From Galeruca laticollis (taxonomy: Eukaryota; Arthropoda; Insecta; Coleoptera; Chrysomelidae), in NCBI GenBank assembly GCA_963921935.1, contig OY998180.1, forward strand, positions 40,548,811-40,612,810: 64,000 nt of DNA, in the 5' to 3' direction. Positions 33,224 to 43,559 of this stretch are shown here, in pieces (the stretch's first letter is position 1; each line of letters opens with the position of its first letter). A program made the position numbers and the translations under genes. The notes beneath the pieces were generated by a model. That model was given only the letters and a program-made list of their open reading frames with translations, made no database searches and was not told the origin of the DNA.

Positions 33224-34255
33224 TTAATAAAAATTTTGTGACATTGTTGTTTGATCATTTTGCTCTACTTGTTCTCCTGCATTCGTACTTCGTTGATCCT
33301 CTCTATTCATTTGTACGTTTTCTTGTGATCTTGATTGTGTTTCCAAATGATGATTTTGTACCGTTGTTCGTTCATTTCCCTCAGAGTTTGATCTTCCTCT
33401 AAATGTTCTAGCTTGTGGCTGTTGTTTTTCTCTATTCTTATCATAATTATTTCTTGTAGGCCTTTCTTGTTGCTGTCTATTTTGATTAAAATTTCTATTT
33501 TGATAATTTGTATTTCTGTTGTCTTGTCTTGATCTATAGTTATCATTTCCTGGTCGATATGATGTTCTCTGATGTTGATCATGGTTCCAATTATTTCTTC
33601 GTTGTTCATGCTGGAAGTAGTTCCAGGAACGGCCAATTTGATTATTATTATTTTGGAACCTTGGTTCCGTCCTGTTCCTATCTTTCCGCGTATTCTCTGG
33701 TACTGTTCTTGGAACAGCTCTTCCCAAATCATCCCAACTAAAATTGTTGTTCATGTTGTAGCCACAACCTTTTATGTCATCGACTCTTCGTAGATACTCT
33801 GAAAATACATTTTGATCAACTATATTGTTCAAAGCCACATAATTGTATATTTCCCATGGAAAATGTTTTGCTACATATTTAACAGCATCCATTTCTGGCA
33901 TTGATGGATCTAAGTATTTAACATCTCGAAATTTTCTCATTGCATATACTTCTCTGGTTAAACCTCCTTCTCTATATTTACCTGTGTAGATGTTACTCGT
34001 TATTCTTCCTTGAACGATGTCGCCATGGAATTTATTCATAAATGATTCGAAAAAAGTAGCCCAATCAGTGCATCGCTCTTCATTTATTCCCCACCATAAA
34101 TATGCAGTACCTTCCAAAGTTCTTCCGACTATTGTTTTCCACTTGTCTTCGTAACCATTTTCTTCAATATATTTCAAAAGTTTCTCCAAATATCGTTCTG
34201 GATGAAGTTTACCATCATTGGAAAACTGACATTTTGCCTCTAGATTTTGATTCAT
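33224..34255 (-). CDS. Gag protein of the gag-protease element
   Basis: 343 codons. Residues 1-170 are a retrotransposon-gag capsid-like domain (contains ERYLEKLLKYIEENG, GTAYLWWGINEERCTDW and FESFMNKFHGDIVQGRI). Residues 190-320 are a low-complexity tail rich in Asn, Arg and Gln with no CCHC zinc knuckle, so RNA binding probably depends on the basic tail. The start ATG overlaps the stop of the upstream coiled-coil ORF as ATGA (34255-34252), a stop-start arrangement that suggests reinitiation or a frameshift between the two products. No internal stop. Confidence 0.8.
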   Translation of the reverse strand: MNQNLEAKCQFSNDGKLHPERYLEKLLKYIEENGYEDKWKTIVGRTLEGTAYLWWGINEERCTDWATFFESFMNKFHGDIVQGRITSNIYTGKYREGGLTREVYAMRKFRDVKYLDPSMPEMDAVKYVAKHFPWEIYNYVALNNIVDQNVFSEYLRRVDDIKGCGYNMNNNFSWDDLGRAVPRTVPENTRKDRNRTEPRFQNNNNQIGRSWNYFQHEQRRNNWNHDQHQRTSYRPGNDNYRSRQDNRNTNYQNRNFNQNRQQQERPTRNNYDKNREKQQPQARTFRGRSNSEGNERTTVQNHHLETQSRSQENVQMNREDQRSTNAGEQVEQNDQTTMSQNFY

Positions 34256-34728
34256 AAATATATATCTAGATATAGCCCCTGTTGATATTTTTTTATCTTT
34301 TCCTCTACTTGTTTAAATTCCAGGTCGTGCCTTGTTATCTCCTGTTTCATTTCTTTTATTGTTTCGTTCACATCTTTCTTAACCATATCAATTTTATCAT
34401 TAGCCTCAGACATTGTCTTCTCTAATTTTTGTTTATGCAATGTTACCTTTTTTTCTACTTTTTCTACCTCATCATTTACCATTTTGATCATTTCTTCCTT
34501 CATGACCTGTAACTTGCTATTGATTTGATCTAGCTTTTGATTTAAATCCTGTCTAGTTTGTTCTATTTTCTCTTCCATTCTATTGTTTCCTTCTTCTATC
34601 TTCTTCATTCCATCATCCATTTTCTCATTTCCATCTTCTATCTTCGCCATTGATGTTTGAAACATCTGGTTCAAATCTCCTTGTCTTTCCATTTTCACTA
34701 ATATCTTTTTTCTACTCCTCAATAACAT
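34252..34728 (-). CDS. Coiled-coil protein upstream of Gag
   Basis: 158 codons, mostly charged heptads such as KMDDGMKKIEEGNNRMEEKI and EKVEKKVTLHKQKLEKTM, predicted to form a long coiled coil from about residue 15 to 150. It is first in the element after the primer site and overlaps gag by ATGA, so the two are probably translated from one RNA. Its role may be capsid assembly or multimerisation; this is inferred from position and composition only. An upstream in-frame start is not excluded. Confidence 0.65.
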   Translation of the reverse strand: MLLRSRKKILVKMERQGDLNQMFQTSMAKIEDGNEKMDDGMKKIEEGNNRMEEKIEQTRQDLNQKLDQINSKLQVMKEEMIKMVNDEVEKVEKKVTLHKQKLEKTMSEANDKIDMVKKDVNETIKEMKQEITRHDLEFKQVEEKIKKYQQGLYLDIYL

Positions 34729-34824
34729 AAACTTCTATCACTCTCTCTTACCCTATAGGATATCTACTTATTCAGAATCCAAATCAACTCAATATTACTG
34801 CCAAGTTAGTCGGAAGAAAATCGA

Positions 34825-34844
34825 GCCACACACGATGGGCGTCA
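34825..34844 (-). promoter_or_regulatory. Primer-binding site, tRNA-Lys type
   Basis: Minus strand TGACGCCCATCGTGTGTGGC lies eight bases after the 5' LTR end. It closely resembles the tRNA-Lys primer site used by many Ty3/gypsy elements (TGGCGCCCAACG...). Two early mismatches suggest decay. Confidence 0.65.
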
Positions 34845-34852
34845 AAATATTC

Positions 34853-36919
34853 TGTAATTTTTATTTCTCAAATTTATGTAATATTTATTAATATTGCCTG
34901 GTCGTATGTGATGGTGTCCCGGCTTATAGATTTGAATTCTGAACTTACCAATATGAATCAAACACTACCCGTCCAATATGAAACAATTTATTAAAATTAC
35001 GTTTAGGTACAACTAATAACTGAATTAAACAATCTCAACCACTCTCTCTCACACACCCCGTAGATATCCTATTTAAGTTTTAATTTCAATTAAACCACCA
35101 ATAAAGCTTGAGTCTGAATTAAAATAAAAAATAAATTGAATTAATTTAGCTCAGTCTTCCTAATATCAATTATGCCAATAGTTATTTATATTTATCAATG
35201 TCTCAGGTCTACACGCATGTAGGATCGGGGGTTACTTTGAAAAGTATATCATATTAAAAATTCACCTGTTAAACTGTAACACTTGTGTGTATCTCTGGTG
35301 AGTCTCCACCTCTAGAATTTAGTAGTCTCTGCTCCGTCTATAACTTTTAAGTGAGAATGAGAAATTAACCACAATCTTTTGACAAAGAGATTTTTTTAAA
35401 TGGAGATTATTCAGGTTAGTATATATGGAACAAATACTTCTTCTGTCTTAAATAGTACCTCTTTTTTAGATTTTGTTATACTTGGACATTCACTAGGTTT
35501 TTACTTTGGAAAAATATTTCATTTGGAACACATAATCGATAAAAAAATTGCTATTGTTAGAATAAATACCTCAGAACCAGAACGCTGAATATATCAGCCT
35601 TGCATTAATTATTCTTCTAATATGAAATTGACTGTCTCGACCCTTACTTCGTGGAATATGCTCATATTGATGACTGATTTATCGAAACAATTGTCAATTC
35701 TTTAGAATTTTCAATAACTTGTATTATATTGTGGAATTAACTAGAGACCTTGAGTTTCATTTAAAAACACTAATATTTTTCTAATAACATATATTGGGCA
35801 CTGGTCTTGATTAAAATAATATTGCCCCTCTGTTGGAATGCTCTCACTTTCCAAGATTAATGTTGGAACATAAAAATACCACTTAATGTATTGTAACACT
35901 GTAGAATCACTTCTGTTAAGTAGATATACTGTTTTTCTGATAATGAACAGGCTTTTTCTGCCAATTTTGTTAGATATTTCGGGAACTAACTTTCCTTGAC
36001 GTTCACTTTCAATTTTAAAAATCAACTACTTTTTTTTTATCATCCTGCCTTCCCATTAGCCGAAAACCAATTATCTCCTAGGCAACTGTCAGTAAATTTA
36101 TTGTTTAAGAATTTCAAAAATGATTTTATCAGAACTTTTTCTAACATTCTTATTCTTGAAAACTTATGTTCTCAATGAATTCATTATGGAATTTCCATTT
36201 CAAAAATGTCCCATTTGTCCAGTTTTGTAATAAAATAAGGTTAGAATAGAGCACAATGTCTCTCCCTCTTGTCTCTCTTCTGAACCCCTTTCTGCAGCCC
36301 TGGACCCCGATATTTGAGTCTCAGTCTAATATATAATGATACCACTCTCAAATGAGACCATTGGAAATATTTGAACCAGCTTTTAAGTTATTGAAATCAA
36401 ATCATGATGTTGTGACGATTAACTCTCCGATAATTACTTGTATTTCTTATAACATCAATTTCTAGTCAATTCATATAGTATAATTATACAAAATGTGTGA
36501 ATATTTATATCATTGTAGGTTAAATTTCTGGATTGTATAATGATATAGGTATTTGTAATACTGTGTTAGCAGAATTTTCAAAATGTTAAATCTATATCAA
36601 AATCTTTATTTAATTTTAACAATATTGCTGTATGAAATGAACTATTTTTATGTACTCGTATATTAACAATTTCACTGTTACAAGTAATTCCCATTGTGAA
36701 ATATTTAGACAATAACAGAAGAACTATTATTTATGACTATTAAAATTGAAATACAGGGTCTTCTCAAGAAATTGACTATTATCGATGATCCACATTATGT
36801 ATAAGGAAACTACATGTATGAGATGAGCAGAAATATCATAGTTATGATAGAATGTATATGAAGTGGACCAAATTAGTATGATAAATTATGTTGTTTTTAT
36901 ATGTGCTTGTAAAATTACA
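34853..36919 (-). repeat. 5' LTR of the gag-protease element
   Basis: Same TGTAATTTT...AAAATTACA ends as the partner LTR. A 62-codon ORF at 35400-35588 has a counterpart at 29134-29322 in the other LTR with several changes. I take this as non-coding similarity. Confidence 0.82.
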
Positions 36920-36926
36920 TGAAAAT

Positions 36927-36929
36927 ATA

Positions 36930-36998
<69 letters not shown>
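36927..36998. repeat. (TA)n microsatellite
   Basis: Over 30 TA units with one ATATG interruption, between the gag-protease element and the env-bearing Ty3/gypsy element. Confidence 0.95.
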
Positions 36999-37000
<2 letters not shown>

Positions 37001-37223
37001 TGTGCCTAAATTCCCTTGCCATATTTGTGCTTATTACATCACATCCCGGTTTGTTAGAGTGTTGCGTCGTTTCAGGTCCAACACCTATTTTTCTAAACTT
37101 AATTACTAATAAGTGTCTATCTATGAGTGTATTAAAATGAAATTCACATTGTTTCTGTTTTGTGCACTTCGGTATTGCGACACCGCCGAGTATGATTTAT
37201 GTTTACGTGACGCGCATTTGACC

Positions 37224-39201
37224 TCACTCGCGTGTTCGTTTTGAACCGCTGATGTTTTGTCCCTGACCTAGGTCACGATTATTGACACTCGCGATACTGC
37301 TGCTCAGTAGATCATTCATGGGGTGGCTTCTGTCGGTCCAATGTTGCGATCTTGGGCGGCTCGTCTCCGGCTGTGCTATCTGTTCCATTTCTATGGATTC
37401 TTCATCTGGCTTCTGGGTTCTGTGGTGAGAGTGTATCACCTACGCTGTTACGGAATCCCATATGCTGCATACTAGTGCGATGCCACATTCTAATGTCTGT
37501 TGGATGTGAATTCCATTTAATATCGTGCCTACCATGTATTTGAGTATGTGGAATGTGCAGTATATACCAATTATTCCACTTATCACCGAACCTATCTCCG
37601 TGAACCATTCCCAAGCGTGTCTCAGGGTGGATTCGGCTAGGTTTTTGATTTCTTTTGCGTCAAAAATATTTGATACTGTGTATCCTTGGCTGTTGGCGTT
37701 CAATCCGGATGCTCTGCGGGTGATTATGTTTTCTACAGCTTTCTTTTCTGTTCCGAATGTGAGGGTGCTTTGGCTTCATCGATTTCTTCTGGTGTGTACA
37801 GACCAATTGTTGAATGGTACCAAAGTGGAGGTTCATTTCTTCGTCTGGTTTGAGTACTTTTGGTTCGTTAGCTATTGTTGGGTGCGGGTTTAGACCTAAC
37901 CATTGGTCTTCTATGAAGTATAGTGGTGGTATCATATTATTACAGTATATTTCTTCTGCGTGATTTTGGATTATTCTGGTTAGTGGAACCATGAATTTTG
38001 TTTCATTGTTAACTTCGATCTGTAACTCGTTGTAGCATTTCTCGGTTCTTCGTAGATTCACTGTAGCTGGCATACACTTCGTGATGTATAGTACTTCGCT
38101 TAGAACTCTGCCTATATGACCAGGTTGGTTTTCCATTAATTGACTGACTGTATTAGGAGTGTGTGAGCCATTAATAGTCTGTTCTTGAGTATGTCTCTGT
38201 ATTATGCATCTTCTATTTATTGTATCTATATATAGCATGCTTACGTCTCGTTTGTATAATTGTTCTATATATAGTAGTTTGCTATTTACGTAGTTCATGA
38301 GATCGACATTCTGGGGTAGGATTGGAATTGTCGGTTGAAGGTTTTGTTTGTCTTCAAGGGCAATGACAATTCTCGGGTGCTCTGTTTGTCGTACTTCGAT
38401 ACCGCATAGTAGGTTTCTCGTTTGTAGTGTTAAGGCGGAAACTTTGTCTTTTTCTTCTATGACTATAAGTCTTTCTTGAGTTCGTTTATTCAAGATTTTG
38501 TTTCCCATGCCTCTGTATAGCTGGCTTAGGTGGTCTTCGCATGCTGTTGGTTCGTAACTCGGCCAGGTGGATTCTCCTGTTAATGAGTCAAAACAATACC
38601 CATTGGTAAATTTGCATGTTATGCCTTCTTTTAGATGGATCTAGTTTGTCTCTAGTGTTACTCTGGCTAGATAATCTTTTGTTGTTATTTTGACAGTGGC
38701 TATTATTATCACGTCATTCCAACTTCTTCCGTTTTCATGGTAGGAAATACTTTAGCATGTTCCGGTGTTTTCTAATGTACCGCCTATTTTGAGTGATGCT
38801 GGTGTCGTACCATTCATGATTATGTTATCGATTGTTTGTTGATACAATTGTATTACTTTGTATCTGTGAGTGGCTCTGCATTCTTCTGCTCCCAATTTAT
38901 GTATGTAGGTTGACAGCCCTTCGTTGACTACTGATATGTGGCTGTGCATCCCGCAGTAAAACATGAGTCTTGTCACTTCTATGAGGCATGAACATACTTT
39001 TTGCAGCTCGATTTCATTGCGTTGAATAACTTTAATGTTCGTGTTTTCACTCGCGTACGTTGTCTCGTGTTCCGGGCCCTTTTGAACGTCTTTTAGTGAA
39101 ATCACTATAATGTTTGTGTTGGGATTCGAACAGTCGTAAGCTGTCTGGAAACCGCACATTACGAGCGTTGCCCAGGTCAGAAGAGCGATGTGTCGTTCCA
39201 T
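37224..39201 (-). pseudogene. Envelope-like glycoprotein, chuvirus-type, broken
   Basis: About 660 codons on the minus strand. The first part (39201 to about 37660) is one frame containing two stops (near 38752 and 38640); a frameshift at about 37700 leads to a second frame with a further stop at 37440. Seen in the sequence: an N-terminal hydrophobic signal-like segment, an early Cys-rich region, several N-glycosylation sequons, a hydrophobic membrane-spanning segment near 37610-37545, and a ~70-residue hydrophilic tail. The Cys layout and domain order resemble glycoproteins of chuvirus-like RNA viruses that arthropod retroelements have captured. That assignment is from pattern memory and needs a search. 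Position after integrase fits an env gene. Four lesions make it non-functional. Confidence 0.6.
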
Positions 39202-39960
39202 TGTCGTGCACTTATAGTTCGCTACAATTTTTATTAATTACAATGTTAATATTCATCTTTTATAATTTACCATAATAATTATGTTCTTGAAAAATGTTGA
39301 AACAATGTTTTCTACTTTTATATTATTGCTATATTTGCGTTTCTTTTCTTCTCAATTGACCGAGCTTTACAATCGCTTGGGACTGTCGATTGAGTTCTTC
39401 GTTTGGAGTTTCCAAACTTGCCATTTGTTAAACTTCTTGTAAGTGAATAAATAAAACTTATTTGTTCCCCATGTAGATATTAGTATTGAATGTTTCTAAA
39501 CATCTTCAATTAACCTTGCACAACGGTGCAATTTGCTTATTTACTTACTTTTACTGACCTACTTTATATTTTTTTGTTGGTTTGTTACGTTTAGTAACAT
39601 AATTAATTATTATTATTCCTTTATTTACTTTAACTTAGTAGACAATAGAAAAACACTTAGGTGTTAAACTATGAAAATAGAAGAAATTTGAATTTGTGTA
39701 CAATTTGATTGTGACGATTTGTGATATGCCATATTATCTCGGTGTTCTCCCTCTAGTACCTATTCTCAATTTCTTTTCGTAACTTAATATTGTTTCCCCT
39801 TTTAATTACTCGTGATTATTTTGTTTTGGCACTAAATGTGGCACTTACATTTTAGTTATTTATTTCTTCATCTTATTTACTCTGTTAGCCTGTTTCTCTA
39901 GGGTTTTCTGTTTCATTTTCTTCTGTTTTTACCTGTGTCTATTGTGTTACTTATAATTCC
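39202..39960. other. Spacer between env and the minisatellite
   Basis: AT-rich sequence with no recognised ORF. It may hold the env splice acceptor, but no single site stands out. Confidence 0.4.
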
Positions 39961-39969
39961 TTTGTTTCT

Positions 39970-40530
39970 GTTTTGTACCCCTCGGCACGTTTTGTTTCCA
40001 TCTCATCTCTATTGTTTTTGGCTCCTTTGGTCCTTATATGCTCCGTAATACCTGTCTGGCGTGCTTTTCGATTCGTCTTGATTCTACTTTTTATCTCTTT
40101 GGCTCCTGCGGCCTCTATATTCTCCATAATTCCACTGTTGTGCGCTCCTTGGCACGTCTTCATTCAATCTATCTTGGCTTCTTTGGCCTTCAATCTTCTA
40201 CTGTTGCGTACTCCTTCTGCACGTCTTGATTCACTATACATTGGCTCCTTCTGGCCACTGTATTGTTCGTTATACCTTGGCTACTTTGGTCATCAATCTT
40301 CTATTGTTGCGTACTCCTTCTGCACGTCTTGATTCACTATACCTTGGCTCCTATTGGCCACTGTATTGTTCACTATACCTTGGCTCCTCTTGCCTTCACT
40401 CTTCTACTGTTGCGTACTCCTTCGGCACATCTTGATTCGATATACCTTGGCTGCTACTGGCCGCTGTATTCTTCATAATATCCTTGTTGCGTACTCCTTC
40501 GGCACGTCTTTATTTCATATACCTTGGAGC
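39970..40530. repeat. Minisatellite between integrase and env
   Basis: Six to seven imperfect units of roughly 60-105 bp sharing GCGTACTCCTTCTGCACGTC, GATTCACTATACCTTGGC and ACTGTATTGTTC. The overlapping ORFs here, in several frames, come from the repeat and not from genes. Confidence 0.8.
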
Positions 40531-41289
40531 ATAATAGTAGACAATAAACAACCTTTGAAAACGAATCTCTAAGCCATGTACAAAACTGAACTATCCTTAG
40601 TATCATTCCAAACACAGTGTTATGTGCTTGAACAATTTGCAAATTCATTTCCATGATTAAATTGGACACTCATATTTTATTACTTTGCTATTCTCGGTGA
40701 GCATGTTGTACTACTAGTATTTTCCAACCATAATTAGCCCAGAACATAATCGTCATAACCTAATCTAACTTACCATTTAGCCTTAATGCATAAATATTCT
40801 ACAAAAAGCTTTTTAAATTATTAATTTCTTCCACACTAGATAATGTCGAAATTATTTCTGAAATTGAAGGAATGGTTTAATCGAAAATAGTCCGTCCGTT
40901 CGTCAATCGGAGTATGAAAAATTTTCCCATAATCAACTTCTACTTCCCAAAAGTGATGCTTTCCTTCGTACTATATTTTATATCGATATTCTATGTATGA
41001 CGAAAATGTGTAGTCGCTTGTCGCTGACTCTGCGAATTTTTTCTTCTACTACTTAGTTGCGTATTATATTCTAAATTTTATATTTCGCCTCTTGTTTTTA
41101 TACTAAAATAGATTTTCATTTGCGTTCCTAGGTAATGAATGTTGCAATATTTTTTTATCGTAATATAAATATGAATTTTTTTATTTATCGGAGTACTTTA
41201 TATAATAAAAAGAGAAGGAATATTAGAGATTGTAGACATCTTAGTTATATAGGTGAATCTTATAATGATTTAAGTATGTCTTAATTTGA
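40531..41289. other. Stretch between minisatellite and integrase tail, no gene seen
   Basis: AT-rich; no conserved frame. Given its position it belongs to the Ty3/gypsy element or is an insertion in it. Confidence 0.4.
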
Positions 41290-42800
41290 TTAAAATTGTG
41301 GGTAAAGCCTGCGGTAGGACATATTTTTATTTCTGAAAGTGGACGTTTGTGGCGCCTTCGTTTTGTCCATTTTTATCTGGTTTTGTATTTGCACCTTCTG
41401 TTTGTTACATGATAGCGTTTTTGTTTGTTTCTTCTTTTTCCTGGTTGTTTGCCGTGTTTTGGCCCAAGTCGAGTTCATGTAGCTGGGTGCACTTGGGATT
41501 CGATTTCTTATTCTAGCGGATCTTCGAATTTCCGGTGGAGGTCTTAGTGAGAGTGGAGGTCTTCCGCCTGTTTTTTTCTTTTTGTTGCTTTTGTTTGGGA
41601 TGGTGTCTTTCCTGTTGGTAGTTGTATCGTTTTGCCCGTTGACCATAGTGGTAGTACTGCTATTTTTGCTGGGTTTATTTCGTTTGTGGTTTCATCTTGT
41701 GATTCCTCCTGCTTCTCTGGTGTGTCTCCCTTATTCTGTTCTGTTGTTCTTTCTATGATCTCGTGTTCTCCATCCTTCAGTTTACCATCATATGGTTTTA
41801 CTCTGTTAATGTGGACGACTTGGGCTTTCTTCCATCTGTTTGATGCGATTTGATATGTGACTGGCTCTACTTTGCCTTTTTTCTAGATTGGTCGTGTCCA
41901 TCGGTTTTGAAGTTTTTTGGATACACCTGTTGTGGTACTTACGTTTAGTAGATATACTAGATCTCCTGGTTTCAACTCTCTTAGTGTGGTTTTTTCGTTG
42001 TATCTGTTTATCCTGTCTTCTTTTGCTCTTTCTGTGTTCTCTAGTGCTCGCCTGTATATTTGATTGAGTCTTGTCTCCAGCTCTGATACAAAGTTATCAT
42101 CTAGGTTGTATTTCAGTTTTTTTGGCTTGATGAAATTGTCGAATGGTAATGCTTGATCTCTTCCGTGCAGTAGGAAGTAGGGACTATAGCCTGTTGATGT
42201 GTGTATGCTTCCTCGATATGCCATTTGTACATATGGTATCAATTTGTCCCAATCTCGCTGATTTGGGGCTATGTAGTGTGCCAACATGTCTTTTAGTACT
42301 GTGTGCAGTCATTCTATTTGCCCATTTGTTGTTGGTGCGTAGCTTGCTGTGTGTAATCTTTTTATGTTCAGTAGCTCGCATGTTTCCTGCATTAATTCTG
42401 ATAAAATTTGTTCCTCTGTCTGTTAACAATTTCTGGGGTGTTCAGTGTCTGCATATTATTTGTTCAACGAATGCTCTTGCTAATGTATCTGCCTTCTGAT
42501 CTGGTAGCGGAATTGCTTCGCAGTACTTAGTAAAATGGTCTTGAAATGTTAGTAGATATCAGTTTCCATCATTTTACGTGGGTAGTGGGCCTACTATGTC
42601 CATAGGGGTTATTTCCCACGGTTCTGTGTCATTTGTAAATTTTTGTAGTGGAGCCTTTTTGAAGTGTGGTGATGTCTTTGTCTGTTGCATTCGTCGCAAT
42701 GTTGACAGTAGTTAATTATGTCGGTTCTCATCGTTGGCCAGAAGCAACGTCTCTTTATTGTCAATAACGTTTTTCATTGTCCTTGATGACAGTAGATGGG
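41290..42800 (-). pseudogene. Ty3/gypsy integrase, broken
   Basis: Minus-strand frames show the zinc-finger end YCQHCDECNRQR near 42700, the core start PWEITPMDIVGPL near 42600, LTDRGTNFI near 42410 and WDKLIPYVQMAYRGSIHTST near 42230. GYSPYFLLHGRD follows, and then the GPF/Y-type C-terminal region (LKPGDLVYLLN near 41965). A basic tail with GRPPLSLRPPPEIRRSARI runs to 41290. At least three stops or frame changes are present. Integrase would insert the element cDNA; this copy cannot. Confidence 0.8.
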
Positions 42801-43171
42801 CTAGTGATGAAAGTCTTCCATCACTTTGGTGATATAGTTTCTAGGTATTACTAGTTGATCCCTATTTTCTTCCTGTTCTTGTCCCTTATTTGTCGATGTA
42901 ATATTTCTGGTTTGTTTCGTCATCCCTGTCCATTTGTTGTACGATACTGCTGCAGAATTCATCGCGTTTTTGCGCTTTTTTCAGTAAGTCTTTATTTCAA
43001 AGCGGTTCCCATTCCTCGTCCGCTTCGATTGCGTGAATTTTTCCTGTTTTCCTGGTTTTGATTGGCTTTAATATGTTAGTATTATGGTTGCCCCGTAGAA
43101 TGTGAATTGAATCATCTTTATGATTTCGTCCCAGCGCAGTCCTGGAACTTGCTCTTGGCTGGTTATGAAGG

Positions 43172-43411
43172 TTATGCTGTTTTCTGTGTTTTCTTCGCAT
43201 AGTTTTTTTTTAATTTCTTGATGATATACCACATTATTTCGTATGATGTTTCTCCTTCGACTGACGTTCTATTTAAGGCTACATAGAATTTTGTGTCTAC
43301 TGTGTCCCAGTCTTTGATAGTTTCGATTTGTTTTTGTGAGACGTCCGGTAGAGTGTATATCTTTTCTATCATCTTTATCAGTGATTCCTGATTTGGTTTA
43401 TTCTTTGCCAT
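43172..43411 (-). pseudogene. Unassigned pol segment between RT and integrase
   Basis: A 79-codon open segment (contains IYTLPDVSQKQIETIKDWDT) in the place of RNase H or a pol spacer. I do not recognise a domain. It is part of the element by position and base composition. Confidence 0.4.
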
Positions 43412-43559
43412 TAGGATGGCTATTGATTCTTCGTCTTGGAGGGACCCTCAAGTCTCCTCCTCTCTTGATTATTTTGTCTTTCCCTGGTAGATCGTTTTCT
43501 GAGATATATTGTAAGTAGTCTCCGTATGTTGTTTCTACGTAATTGCATGTTTTGTCATA

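Larger units (their letters stand above)
28454..36919 (-). mobile_element. LTR element with ~2-kb LTRs, gag and two protease segments, no RT/integrase
   Basis: Two direct repeats of about 2.05 kb flank a 4.35-kb interior whose ORFs all read on the minus strand. A tRNA-Lys-like primer site adjoins the right LTR. The interior encodes, in order: a coiled-coil protein, a Gag with an Asn/Arg-rich tail, a first protease-like domain, and a second protease with a linker that fades where RT should start. Nothing resembling RT, RNase H or integrase was found. The element sits in a (TA)n tract. I interpret it as a non-autonomous Ty3/gypsy-type element that would need enzymes from a relative. Confidence 0.78.

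Noticed and set aside
37000..37440. 3' LTR of the env-bearing element
   Set aside because: No matching partner was found near 48-49.4 kb, so an LTR cannot be called.
39951..40669. Overlapping 63-119-codon ORFs on both strands
   Set aside because: Products of the minisatellite repeat in several frames.
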